From Acholoe squamosa (lineage: Eukaryota > Annelida > Polychaeta > Phyllodocida > Polynoidae), in the NCBI GenBank assembly GCA_949317995.1, contig OX439048.1:67709375-67773374 (forward strand): DNA of 64,000 nt. Direction: 5' to 3'. Within the stretch, counting starts at the first letter, position 1. The number at the start of each line of letters is the position of its first letter. A model generated the notes under the pieces. That model was not told where the DNA came from and made no database searches. It saw nothing but the letters and a program-made list of their open reading frames with translations. Below are positions 9,009 through 19,664 of the stretch, one piece after another. The position numbers were made by a program, and so were the translations under genes.

Positions 9009-12000
9009 GATGTCACAGTGCCGATGGGCCAGTGCACTGTGACACCCCAAATACAAACAATCAATCAGGATTAACAAAGATCCAACCAGAGACAATTGCT
9101 AGTGCCAATCTACCATCTAACAGACAGAGACGTCCATCAGTGATACACATCACCCCACCAGATTCATCATCAAAGGATACAGGTGAGAGTACCAAGCTTT
9201 CTATTGTACTTCTTCAAAATGGCTGTATCAATGCAAATCTATATGATGTTTCAGATGTACAATGTTTGGTTGATACAGGTGCTACTATCACCTGTGTCAG
9301 ACAATCATTCCTCATGGATCTCCAAAAGAGATTCCATATCCAACTGAGGAAATCTAAAATCAACATCCATTTGGCAGATGGATCGGTGTGTCATGTTAGA
9401 CATTCAGCTATGCTGAACTTTAGAATCCAAGATGTCAGATTCCAATACCAATTTGCTGTAATACCCAACCTCACGCAGCCCGTTGTTCTCGGCACAGATT
9501 TCTTAAGCACTACAAAATCTCAAATTGAATTTAATGTTGATCCTGAACAAATTCTCAAACCCATTAGGGCAGTGAGGGATTTTACCATCCCTCCATTCTC
9601 TGAACTTGCAGTATTGGGTAAAATCACTTCTACTCAATCACTGCAAGGGAAAACTGGAGTAGTAGATAACCTCCAACGAAATAACAATGCCCCATATCTA
9701 GTTCAAAGGGCAGCAGTAACCCCCAGGGAAAATAACAAACACCCCCTAGTGTTACTCAACACCAGCAAGCGCCCACATAAAATAAAAAAGGGTGCCATCA
9801 TAGCTCTATTTCAGGAAGTCAAGGAATCTGATTTAGAAAAACCTCAACAGGTGTCAGACACTACCCCACACACTGATCAATCCATCTCAGCCATACGGCC
9901 TGAGGATGTAACTCAATTCAGTGACACAGACTCAGACTGTGTGTCCACATATGCTGACCCTGAACCCAACTCAATCAGACTCTCTGAAATAGCTGCTATA
10001 CATAGTGAGGCACATGACCTCGAACCAGAATTGGAAGAGAATGTTCCACCAAAATCTGTGCTCACATCCAAAGATCAGCATGATAGATTAGGATCACTGC
10101 TGACCAAGTATGATGATATATTTGTAGGAAAAGATGGAGACATTGGTGCTACACACCTGTATACCCACTCAATACATGTAAAACCTGAGGCAGTACCATG
10201 TCATTTCCTACCATATAGACAAACACCAGAAAAACAGGCCGCAATAAGGGAAGAGTGTGAAAGGCTAGTACAACAGGGCATTCTGAGAGAATGTGCTGAG
10301 GGCCCCTGGGCTTCCAGATCCTTTTTAGTACAAAAATCATCGGGAGGCCATAGGCTCGTCACAGATTTTCGTTATTTGAACCAGAACACGATAAATCAAG
10401 CCTTATCTACACCCCGAGCCGATGACACTCTAGACATGATAGGGTCACTCAGACCAAGAGTATTCAGTAAGCTAGATGCCCAACAGGGATTTTTTCAAAT
10501 TCCTATAAGACAGGAGGACCAGCATAAAACCGCATTCATAGCAAATGACAAAAAATATGTCTATGAAAGGATGCCGATGGGTTTAGCGACGGCACCGGCG
10601 GGATTCTGCCATCTAGTCACATTAATTCTGAACAAACTCAAGTACAAATGTGCCCTACCATACGTAGATGACATATTGGTATTATCACCATCAATCGAAC
10701 AACACTTCCATGACCTGGAAGATGTGTTCAACAGCCTAAGAGTTGGTAAACTCAAACTGAAGAAATCAAAATGTGAATACTTCATAGACATAATAGACTT
10801 CTTGGGAATGAGAGTGACACCCATGGGACTGCAACCATCTCCCACAAAGGTGGAATCAATCAAAACCTTCCCAACACCAAAATCAGTCAAAAATGTCAGA
10901 TCCTTCACAGGCCTATGCCAATACTTCAAAAAGTTTATCAAAGGTTATGCCCAAATTGCTAGACCATTGTATGATCTACAGACACATCTCAAAGCATTTG
11001 TCTGGACAGAGGATGCAGATAATGCTTTCAAAACATTAAAGCATGCCCTCTGTACCAATGCTCTTCTCAGATATCCAAACTATGAGAAAGAGTTCAGTTT
11101 GGCAACTGATGCTTCCAATGTGAGTTTAGGAGCTGTACTCTCACAGAGAGATAATGAAGGAGTGCTAAGACCAGTAGCCTTTGCAGGTAGAACCCTCTCC
11201 AAACATGAGAGAAATTACAATACCACAGAGAGAGAACTACTGGGAGTAGTGTATGGAGTATTACATTTCAGACACTATCTAGAGACGAGACACTTCCAAT
11301 TATACACAGACCATGCAGCCCTAATCCCACTATTAACCAATACAGGACTCACACATAGATGGGCCAGATGGGCTCTAGACATACAACAATTTTCATTCAC
11401 CATCCAACACGTGAAAGGTGATGATAACACACCACCAGATGCTATGTCTAGAAGAGAATACCCTGATTCTGGACCCATGACTAACCCTCCACCCCCACCA
11501 AGGAGAGTTAGAGCAGCCAGTAGAACCAAGTTTGCAAAAGTAACAAAGAAAGTACCATTCAAAAGGGATGACCCACCCAACACCATTGAAAGGCCAGAGA
11601 CACCCATTAGGGGTATCTTGAAGCAATCTACACACTATGTGTTTTGCCACTGTGAGAGAGAATACTCACAACTCTTTCCAGATAATGACTTCGAGCCTAT
11701 CGAATTCTCATCACTCAATCAGATGCTGAAGGCAACTCCTAAGGAGCCACCCTTCACCCCACCTGACTCAGATGATGAGGATTCAGAAGACACAATATAT
11801 GCTATTACTCAAGCAACTTCCAAATCAGTCAGATTCTTTGAACCAATGCAGGGAGAGGGAACATCAAACCATTTGTGTCCTATGACCACACGCTCAAAGA
11901 CTAGAGAAACGATTCAGGAGGGCACACCAAAACCCCCCACACAATCACAAACTATTCTGAATGAGAAAAAGGTCACAGGAAACAAACCTACCAAAACCCC

Positions 12001-13027
12001 ACCTGCCAGGAAAAATGTCACAAAAGACACTGCATCTAATAAGTCAAAGAACTCTGAGACAAAGAAGAATGACAAAAAGCAAATTGTGCCTTTAAAGAAA
12101 AAGGTTGCCACTCCCACCAAGGCGAGAATAGGCCCTCCAAAGGAGCCTACACACCAAAACAAGAGTGACACACCCCTACAAAAGGCACAAGATAGGCCAA
12201 TAGTCGATGAAAAAGAAAAAGAAAGAGACAGAATAAAACAACATGTGCTAGATATAAATGAACTACTGGATCAGATTCCCGACACATCCATCTCAGGTAC
12301 AAACCTTGGCTTGGAACAAAGGAAGGACAAGGAACTATTGCCCCTCATACAATATCTTGAGGATGGGACCTTGCCTGCACCAAAAGCACAAGGAAATAGA
12401 ATCATCAACCAAGGCCAGACATACACCTTGGTAAATGGTACATTAGTCCATATATGCCCCATAAATTGGAGAAAAACCAATACTGTACCACTTCAAATTG
12501 TTATACCACAGCAATGGGTAACAAGTACACTACAGTATTTCCATGACTCACCTACTGGCGGCCATCTTGGTTCCAGTAGGATGCTGTCAGCACTCCGACC
12601 TAGGGTATATTGGAAATCTATGCTAGCAGACACAACAAAATATGTTTCCACCTGCCACACATGCCTCACAGCAAAAAGGCAAGTACACTCACACAAAACA
12701 CCAATGACAGTGAGAGAGTACATGGCTTCACCAATGAAGTTCCTAAACCTAGACGCGGTGGGACCACTTCCCACAACTGCCAGGGGAAACAAACATATAC
12801 AAGTCTGCATAGATTATGCTACCAGATATGCAACAGCTTGGGCTACTACTGACCTAAAGGCTGAAACAACAGCAGCAGAGTTCTACAAGAACATAATTTG
12901 TCATCATGGAACACCAGCCACTCTTCAACCAGACAATGGAACATGTTATACAGGTGCAAAGTTCACAAAGTTAACTAAACACCTCAAGATCAAACATAAA
13001 TTCTCCTCACCATACAGGCCACAATAA
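8921..13027 (+). CDS. pol: Pol: protease, reverse transcriptase, RNase H, N-terminal integrase
   Basis: The frame is open from 8921; residues are counted here from 9032. An aspartic protease with VDTGAT sits at about 80-85. Reverse transcriptase follows with VTDFRYLNQ, FSKLDAQQGFFQI, GLATAPAGF and the catalytic YVDD at 544-547. RNase H has ATDAS at about 692 and the TDHAALIPLL motif. A basic, Pro/Lys/Thr-rich spacer of roughly 300 residues (about 810-1110) separates RNase H from integrase. Integrase has the HHCC finger (HDSPTGGHLG to CHTCLTAK), the first catalytic Asp at 1241 (LDAVGPL) and the second at 1301 (QPDNGT). The frame stops at 13025-13027 inside the catalytic core, before the Glu. 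Domain order is that of Ty3/gypsy and Errantivirus-like elements. Confidence 0.93.
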   Translation, partial: PPNNTSSDGSTLQAPGRKHRNHPTEPGKLGCHSADGPVHCDTPNTNNQSGLTKIQPETIASANLPSNRQRRPSVIHITPPDSSSKDTGESTKLSIVLLQNGCINANLYDVSDVQCLVDTGATITCVRQSFLMDLQKRFHIQLRKSKINIHLADGSVCHVRHSAMLNFRIQDVRFQYQFAVIPNLTQPVVLGTDFLSTTKSQIEFNVDPEQILKPIRAVRDFTIPPFSELAVLGKITSTQSLQGKTGVVDNLQRNNNAPYLVQRAAVTPRENNKHPLVLLNTSKRPHKIKKGAIIALFQEVKESDLEKPQQVSDTTPHTDQSISAIRPEDVTQFSDTDSDCVSTYADPEPNSIRLSEIAAIHSEAHDLEPELEENVPPKSVLTSKDQHDRLGSLLTKYDDIFVGKDGDIGATHLYTHSIHVKPEAVPCHFLPYRQTPEKQAAIREECERLVQQGILRECAEGPWASRSFLVQKSSGGHRLVTDFRYLNQNTINQALSTPRADDTLDMIGSLRPRVFSKLDAQQGFFQIPIRQEDQHKTAFIANDKKYVYERMPMGLATAPAGFCHLVTLILNKLKYKCALPYVDDILVLSPSIEQHFHDLEDVFNSLRVGKLKLKKSKCEYFIDIIDFLGMRVTPMGLQPSPTKVESIKTFPTPKSVKNVRSFTGLCQYFKKFIKGYAQIARPLYDLQTHLKAFVWTEDADNAFKTLKHALCTNALLRYPNYEKEFSLATDASNVSLGAVLSQRDNEGVLRPVAFAGRTLSKHERNYNTTERELLGVVYGVLHFRHYLETRHFQLYTDHAALIPLLTNTGLTHRWARWALDIQQFSFTIQHVKGDDNTPPDAMSRREYPDSGPMTNPPPPPRRVRAASRTKFAKVTKKVPFKRDDPPNTIERPETPIRGILKQSTHYVFCHCEREYSQLFPDNDFEPIEFSSLNQMLKATPKEPPFTPPDSDDEDSEDTIYAITQATSKSVRFFEPMQGEGTSNHLCPMTTRSKTRETIQEGTPKPPTQSQTILNEKKVTGNKPTKTPPARKNVTKDTASNKSKNSETKKNDKKQIVPLKKKVATPTKARIGPPKEPTHQNKSDTPLQKAQDRPIVDEKEKERDRIKQHVLDINELLDQIPDTSISGTNLGLEQRKDKELLPLIQYLEDGTLPAPKAQGNRIINQGQTYTLVNGTLVHICPINWRKTNTVPLQIVIPQQWVTSTLQYFHDSPTGGHLGSSRMLSALRPRVYWKSMLADTTKYVSTCHTCLTAKRQVHSHKTPMTVREYMASPMKFLNLDAVGPLPTTARGNKHIQVCIDYATRYATAWATTDLKAETTAAEFYKNIICHHGTPATLQPDNGTCYTGAKFTKLTKHLKIKHKFSSPYRPQ

Positions 13028-13760
13028 TGGGCTTGTAGAGAGATTCAATGCTAGCATCGGCACAGCGCTCAGAGCATTCTGCTCAAAGCACCAAAACAAT
13101 TGGGATTCATTTATTGAACCCATAACCTTTGCATTAAACAACACTGAATCCCAAACCACAGGATTCACCCCCTTCTTCCTGCTCCATGGAAGAAACCCAG
13201 CCACCCCAATGGACTTAGGGCTGGGAATACAGGAAGACATATCCACCGTAGCAGACCATGTAGCTAACATGATAACAAATCAAGATACCTCTAGGAGGAA
13301 AGCTATAGAAAGGGTCGCCAAGCTACAAAAGGAAAGGAAGGATAGATATGATAAGAAACTTACACCACAGGAAATCAAGGTCACCGACATGGTGTACCTA
13401 AACATACCAAGAATCCTGACCAACACAGAGTGTAAGAAGCTTCAACCCCTTTTTATGGGACCATATGTTGTAGTAGATAGACCTAGTTTGACAAGTGCCA
13501 AACTCAAAAACTTGGACACCAATCTATTGGTGGCCAGACCAGTGCACATAGACAGACTGAAAAAGGTTGTGGCTGTCAGAAACAATGAATTTGCACACAG
13601 GCTTATTCCACATGAGGCCAAATACTACAACAAAATTGTAAGGAACAAAAATGATATCACCCTTACAAGAGAAACCACAGGCATAGGCCCTATCAAGCCT
13701 AGGCCTGCACACCACATACTAAGAAAAACATCTAGGTGTGGTGCAGTTTCAAGAAATTAG
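13026..13760 (+). pseudogene. Integrase C-terminal part, displaced frame
   Basis: Directly after the pol stop, a different frame carries the rest of the integrase: NGLVERFN with the catalytic Glu at 13038, then a basic C-terminal region with an SH3-like stretch (MVYLNIPRI, MGPYVVVDRPS) and a Lys/Arg tail. The spacing from the second Asp gives the DD35E arrangement. Pol is thus interrupted by a frame change inside the active-site domain, so integrase from this copy should be inactive. Confidence 0.88.
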
Positions 13761-14587
13761 AAACAGATTGAGATACCAAAAGAACATAAGATTTTCAAAA
13801 TGTATTACAAATTCTCTTCATCCACACATAAGACATGTGTGACTGATAATGAATTACTTATATGTATATAAAGCCAATCAAATTTGTAAATATATCAGTA
13901 GGTTATTGCCTCTGAATGGTCAAAGACTGGGACCCTCCAAGTAAAGCAGACATGAAGTCTAAGAAGAGTAAGGGTAACACAATGGAGTGTCTAAAGCCTA
14001 ATCCCCACATGAAAGAGCGCGCTATGCCAACACAGCAGTCTATAGAGATCAATTGACCTTATAAGCTACACTCAGACAACTGTCTAGACGGTCATGGATG
14101 GCTGTCCTGGATGACAGGAGGAGCTAATTACCAGTACACAGATTACACAATAGAACCCCACAGTTGCAGACACTGGAGATTAGGTACATGACTCCAGAGA
14201 AACACTACCAGGCCCACAATGGATGTGGGTAGGGTAGGCTACATAAGAAGCACTGTGGACCATAGCCCACCATCAGTCTTCATCCAGCTGCAGTCTGGAA
14301 CACAAGTCTACAGGACCCCACTTGGGAATTACCCAGCCCACTTCTCCATTAGGAGAGACTGCACTAGGATAAAGAACACACCTACTTCACCTTCAACCTG
14401 ACCTTACCATTTATTGGTCAATCTCTATAGACTCACCGGACATATTGCCAAGACAGCTCAATCTTGCAAAGGTACAGTTTGAACCACTTCATTTAAAGTG
14501 TTACACCATACACTTAGACTTTACCAGCACCAAATCACTACAAATTTGACAAGACTTTAAACAGCAAACTTGCTTTACACAAGCACC
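13761..14587 (+). other. Pol-env spacer of the retroelement
   Basis: No convincing coding frame; only a 60-residue frame at 14219-14401 of unknown meaning. Errantivirus-type envelopes are made from spliced RNA, so an acceptor site is expected here, but I cannot single one out. Confidence 0.5.
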
Positions 14588-15424
14588 ATGGGGAGACTGA
14601 GAGTTGCACCCATACTGCTAACTGTGCTGTTATTATATACTATAGAACCACTTACTGCAGGTTATACACCTGTGGTGAGGCAAAACATAGGAGTAGTATT
14701 CAAACCTAGCCCTCAACCATTGGTCAATGGACATACAACCACAACACTGTTGTTAGCTATCCCCTACAAGATACCTCGGGCACCTGTTACCCAAGGATCC
14801 ATAAGGGATAGAATACTCCAGTTGACCACTCCTACTCTACAAGATCATACCTCTGGCCAAATTATCCAACAAGCTAAGGAGCTAGACACCTTGCTGGAAA
14901 TTGCAGACAAGGAGATAAATGAAACATTAGCCTCCATCAAATTGTTCTTATCCAACCCCATAAACACATTGGACAAGGCCAAAAGAGAGGCCATACTGGG
15001 TTTTCTAGCACCCCTGTTTCGCGGTGTGCTAGGTCTAGCCACAGTAGAAGATGTAAACCAAGTAATGGGACAGCTCAAGAACATAGATGAAATACTAAGA
15101 AAATTTGCTAAACAGGATCAGGAAGCAGCTAATCTCATTGAAAAGATCACAGACAGAAAAGATAAGTTTGTTAAAGCATACATCCAAGATAAGAAGGTAC
15201 TAGACAGCACAATCAACACCATAGGTGACACCGTCAACCTGTGGGCCTCTAACATGTCCAGGTCACTTGACTCATATTCAAGGCACGAGAAAAACTCAAA
15301 GGGAGAAAATGCAAGTATTAAATTATGCATTAATTATCATAGCAGCAAGAATGAATACAGTTCAATCACTGCAAAGGACAAATGCAGCCCTGAGGATGCT
15401 ATCATCAGGGATCCTAACCCCTGA
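14588..15424 (+). pseudogene. Envelope (F-like fusion glycoprotein), N-terminal part
   Basis: The ATG at 14588 sits in strong context (CACCATGG). The first 25 residues form a signal peptide ending near EPLTAG. A dibasic KR near 14,980 is followed by a hydrophobic, Gly-containing stretch (LGFLAPLFRGVLGLA, 14993-15040) that has the position and look of the fusion peptide of baculovirus/errantivirus F proteins. A heptad-like helical region rich in Lys/Asp/Glu follows. Plausible coding in this frame stops at an A run (15290-15294) and resumes in the next frame. Assignment to the F class is by layout, not by alignment. Confidence 0.72.
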
Positions 15425-16346
15425 TATAGTACCACCTTCAGACCTTGCTAGATACTTAATTGACATTAATAACAAACTTAGGATTACACACCCTGGAGCA
15501 CAAGTCGCAATTAATGACTTAGATTTCTATTATTCACAGAAGCTGACCTCATACACTTACTCAGCTCACCATATATACATTCATCTGGACATTATAATAC
15601 AATCTACCACCTCAACCTTCAAACTGTACCAAATGATTACATCACCAATGCCTATAGACACACAGGAGACCCCCACCAGAGGAGTCACCAAGTTGCAAAC
15701 CACAACTGAGTTTCTAGCAGTATCTTACGACGAATCATTATTCATCGAATTGGACTCAGCAGATATGCAGGCATGTGAAGGTACTACAGTAAAGGTATGC
15801 AGAGATGTAAATGGTAGAATCTATAAACACAGGCCTACATGCCCTGTAGCCATTTTTACTAACCAGGCTCAACAGATTAAGGAACATTGCAAGTTTACAG
15901 TTTCACCACTGCAAGCACCTACCACCCATGCTATTTCCATTTCTGAAGATGAGTATCTGGTCACTACTAATGAACCCCATTACTTTATCAACTGCCATGG
16001 TAAAACGTCTGAGACTCGAAAAGCCCAGTCCTACTCAATCATAGGTGTACCCTGTGGGTGCACAATCAGTGTAGGAGAATTTTCTCTTCCAAACACAAGG
16101 TTGCCCTGTAACTCAACCTTATCATTTCATTACATCCTCAAGACAATTAATTTACCATTCATGGCAGCACTTAACCAAATTTCCGAAACCAAACCAGATG
16201 AAAGAGAGAATCTTCCAAAATTCCCAGTAGTAAACCTTTCTAGAACCTTAGAAAAACTACAGGAAAATCCAATGATGGATGATATTACTCAACTAAATCT
16301 AGAGCCCTTTGCCAAAAACATTATTAAAAGATGCCTCCAACCTTGA
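15291..16346 (+). pseudogene. Envelope (F-like), ectodomain part in second frame
   Basis: About 350 residues of cysteine-bearing ectodomain. The order CEGTTVKVC, CPVAIF, HCKF, INCHGK, VPCGCTISVGEF, LPCNST resembles the Cys-rich membrane-proximal half of F-type envelopes (a Gly-Cys-x-(Ile/Val) block then a Pro-Cys block). Potential N-glycosylation sites include NSTL and NLSRT. The frame ends with a stop at 16344-16346 before any membrane anchor, which lies in a third frame. The track-level ORF begins at 15225, but codons before 15291 look non-coding. Confidence 0.7.
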
Positions 16347-17214
16347 TAAGGCAATGGAAACACGCTACGTAGAGTCACACCTACGTCGAGTTACAGAGCA
16401 TCCAATCTTTCAAAGCTTAGGACTCATCCTAGGGATATCAGCTCACATTTTTATAGTATACATACTACTCAAACTGTACAGACTAGGAGGGACTGTAGCC
16501 TACCTGCCTACAGCCAAAGCATTTAGACTAGTCACCGAGCTGCCCCTACACAAATTGCTCCCAGATAAGAATCCTACCAAATTAACCCCTACAGAGGAAA
16601 CCCACACCCCTTTCCTCACAATTCAGGAGACCCACACCCTGATAATTGCTATATTATTCACCCTGACCATCTACTCAGCCTACAGAATAATGAAGTACCT
16701 TAAGAAATTTGCACAGACACACTGTGGCAAGAAAAATGTGGCCAAGCGCACAAATCCCACAATATATTTTAAAATATATTGTGGAGACTCAAACTTCGCG
16801 CTACCCTTGAGGCCAATACCACATGAATTTGATGAGATTAAATCAGCAGCTGCCCCTACCTATAAGGATATAGTGGTTAAAACCTTCCCACTACCTAAGG
16901 CTATATTTACCTGGAATGGACCAGCAGTTATAACAACACAGAGAGGAGAATTTGCTTATCACCTCCCTCAGGTGATACACCTACCTTGGCGCACTAGGTT
17001 CAGTACCATACCAGCCCTTAAAAACAAAGGACTGTACTACTCCATGCTTCTCCAGAATGATTGTGGCACCAGCCCGGTGACCATGACAGCACTGGAAAAT
17101 ACAACAGATATAATTATTGACGAACAACAGGAGGAGACCGCAAGGTCAAACATGCAGACTATTGCTAATTTTCTAAACCACCAGCCCTCCCCGGTGACTG
17201 TGGAAACAGCCTAG
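16330..17214 (+). pseudogene. Envelope (F-like), membrane anchor and long tail in third frame
   Basis: The third env frame (open from 16309) begins with a hydrophobic anchor (SLGLILGISAHIFIVYILL, about 16417-16475). A second hydrophobic segment (TLIIAILFTLTIYSAY, about 16636-16685) and a charged KYLKKF stop-transfer follow. About 165 further residues contain a Tyr/Pro-rich stretch (AAAPTYKDIVVKTFPLP) and an acidic end. F proteins normally have one anchor and a short tail, so two hydrophobic segments and such a long tail are unusual. Frame changes at 15290 and about 16315-16330 mean no single intact envelope is encoded here. Confidence 0.68.
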
Positions 17215-17363
17215 ACTGCCCTCAGCCTAGACTGCCCCCAGTCCACCACCAGGAGACAACATATCAGAGACAGTATTCAGAACTTTTCGGACAATTTGCC
17301 GGCCCTGAAAAGGGCCTTTGGGATGGCGGGTTTTTACACCCTAGGTTTCAGTCAGTCGGGATC
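17215..17363 (+). other. Short spacer after env
   Basis: Contains two copies of CCTAGACTGCCC just after the env stop. Otherwise nothing recognised. Confidence 0.4.
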
Positions 17364-17843
17364 CTACCACAGATCCTCGGGTTCAACATCGATGGGAGAG
17401 TGGGAGTCCGAATCCGATCCAATCATGTGGCCGTGGTCATGTTCCCACTCAACAAGCCGGGCCTCCATCAACCCCAGTCCATACTCGGCGGCCATGGATG
17501 GGTCCCCGGATGCCGCAAGATCGATGAGGGACGCTGCCAACAGATAATCCCATAGCACTCGCTCCCGCGGCCCGAAGTTATAGTCCATGGGCCAGAACCC
17601 CATATTACCCAAGGCCCTAGCCAGAAGGGCCACAGTGGCCCCCCGACACAAGGCTGAGCCTAAGAAATAGTGGCAGGAGTAATTGCAGACCAACACATCA
17701 CCATGCTCAATGATCTCCTTGAAATTCCTCACTATGTAACCATAGTGTATGGTCTGGTTGGCCTCCACCAGGGCCCTAGCCGGACTCCCCACCTCCATCA
17801 CCTGGGAGACAGGCAAAGCAAAGAGAGCTTGAAGATGGGCCAT
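17364..17843 (-). CDS. Antisense reading frame inside the retroelement
   Basis: 159 residues on the strand opposite to gag-pol-env, from an ATG at 17843 in strong context (ACACCATGGCC) to a TAG at 17364; the frame is open further upstream to 18017. The composition is protein-like, with a mixed hydrophobic core (GDVLVCNYSCHYFLGSALC, ALGNMGFWPMDYNFGP) and an acidic Ser/Asp end (SDSDSHSPIDVEPEDLW). The block is more GC-rich than its AT-rich flanks. I do not recognise it. It lies downstream of env, where complex retroviruses keep accessory genes and where HTLV carries its antisense gene HBZ; that comparison is positional only. It could also be an acquired host fragment or a chance frame. Confidence 0.45.
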   Translation of the reverse strand: MAHLQALFALPVSQVMEVGSPARALVEANQTIHYGYIVRNFKEIIEHGDVLVCNYSCHYFLGSALCRGATVALLARALGNMGFWPMDYNFGPRERVLWDYLLAASLIDLAASGDPSMAAEYGLGLMEARLVEWEHDHGHMIGSDSDSHSPIDVEPEDLW

Positions 17844-18017
17844 GGTGTTACAACAGAGGTTTCCAGAGAGGAACTGATACTCCAATACCAGCCACACACT
17901 CCTTAAATGGACACACACACACACACCCCCCCACCCTGAACTGTCCACTGACACCAAGCTAGGCACTGACACAGACACATGCCAGAATCTGGCACCTAAC
18001 ACCTCAAGTGCCACCAC

Positions 18018-18640
18018 TGCATGAGCACATCAGGGAGGAGACTCACATCTCACTCCTGACACACCTCCACTGTCAATGAAATTATCAAAGTATTAGAAAA
18101 AAAAATATATACACAGCCACTTGTTGATGTATAATATGAAAATCTATGGTATTCTCACAAAATCGATGATTAATGCGCGCATATACGTGCAAAATTGCGA
18201 AATTGCAAACTACAAATTGTAAATTGTACAAATCTAACATTAATATACATGAATGCAGGTAGATAACTAAGACAGTTTTTGTACCCACTAGCAATTGTAT
18301 ACTATACCAAGGTTTACTTAAAGTAACACACTTTAGGTATCCAAGAAAATTGTTGAAAAAAAAAAAAATGAATGAAAAAAAAAAATTGTTGAGAAAAATT
18401 GTTGACATGAAAAATGTTTACTTAAGATACTCACCAAATAATCTCTTGCAGGGACACATACTCAAAGAGGCTAGGGAAAAGTCAATTAAGCAGCGGCCCA
18501 CTGCCGAAATTGCCAATTAATACACCCATATAGCAAAATCAAAGAGTAACTCAGAGACAAACAAGCCTATTGTACATGAAGTACTTTGTTTTTCCGGTCC
18601 TCGGAAAAATTTGTCTCAAATCCCAAAAATTGTATAGTGT
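18018..18640 (+). other. AT-rich non-coding 3' region of the retroelement
   Basis: Poly-A/T runs (for example 18357-18385). No coding frame that I can support. Confidence 0.5.
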
Positions 18641-18910
18641 AAACTAGATTGTACGTTTGTACCCAATTTGCACACTAAAATTGTATGTTGCACACCAGAT
18701 TGTACGCTTGTACCCAATTTGCACACTAAAATTGTATGTTGCACACCAGATTGTACGCTTGTACCCAATTTGCACACTAAAATTGTATGTTGCACACCAG
18801 ATTGTACGCTTGTACCCAATTTGCACACTAAAATTGTATGTTGCACACTAGATTGTAAGTTTGTACCTAATTTGCACACTTAAATTGTATGTTGCACATT
18901 ATACTGTATG
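18641..18910 (+). repeat. 51-bp tandem repeat
   Basis: About five copies of a 51-bp unit (TTGTACGCTTGTACCCAATT, TGCACACTAAAATTGTATGT, TGCACACCAGA), the outer copies diverged. 51 is a multiple of three, so 17-residue repeat frames are open on both strands; these are not genes. Confidence 0.93.
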
Positions 18911-19029
18911 TCTGTACCCAATTCATACAATAAAATCAGGTTTTTTTTACAAAATCAACGTTTTAGGTGTAACCAAGCTGTACACAAAATTATACATATC
19001 CATACAGAAATTATCAATTGAACGCAAAA

Positions 19030-19300
19030 TTATATGTTGGCATACTAAAATTGTGAATTGAACGTGAAATTGTATATTTGCATACTAAAAATGCCGAATG
19101 TACGCGAAAATTATATATTTGCATACTAAAATTGCCAAATGTACGCGAAAATTATATATTTACATACTAAAATTGCCAAATATACGCGAAAATTATATAT
19201 TTGCATACTAAAATTGCCAAATGTACGCGAAATTATATATTTGCATACTAAAATTGTCAATTGAACGCAATTACACGCGAAATTGTAAATTTGCACACTA
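19030..19300 (+). repeat. AT-rich repeat, about 41-bp unit
   Basis: Five to six diverged copies of ACGCGAAAATTATATATTTG followed by CATACTAAAATTGCCAAATG. They share the TTGCA(C/T)ACTAAAATTG core with the 51-bp repeat just upstream, so both probably arose from one ancestral unit. Confidence 0.8.
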
Positions 19301-19646
19301 AAATTGTCATTTATGTTCAATTTGCACGCTAAATTGAACATTGAATGCCAAAATTGCACACTATTTGCCAAATTGTATGTTGTACATAAAAATGGAAAAT
19401 TGTACCCAAAAGTGATGTTACATAAGCAAATACACTCAGGTATGGTAAGATATAGAAACTCGGAAATGTACTTATACCCAGGAGAAAATTGTTTATACTG
19501 ACAAAGCTCTACCACAAAAATTGCATTTGAAGCACTCCCCACTACTTCAAATCCTCTTACAAAACAGTATATAACTCCAAAATAAGGTAAAAATATATAT
19601 AGATTGTACATTCCCTCGGCGAAATGACGGAGTTTCGCATTTTCTC

Positions 19647-19659
19647 GGGGGAGAGGGAG
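19647..19659 (+). other. Polypurine tract
   Basis: GGGGGAGAGGGAG ends five bases before the 3' LTR: the expected plus-strand primer site. Confidence 0.85.
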
Positions 19660-19664
19660 TATTC

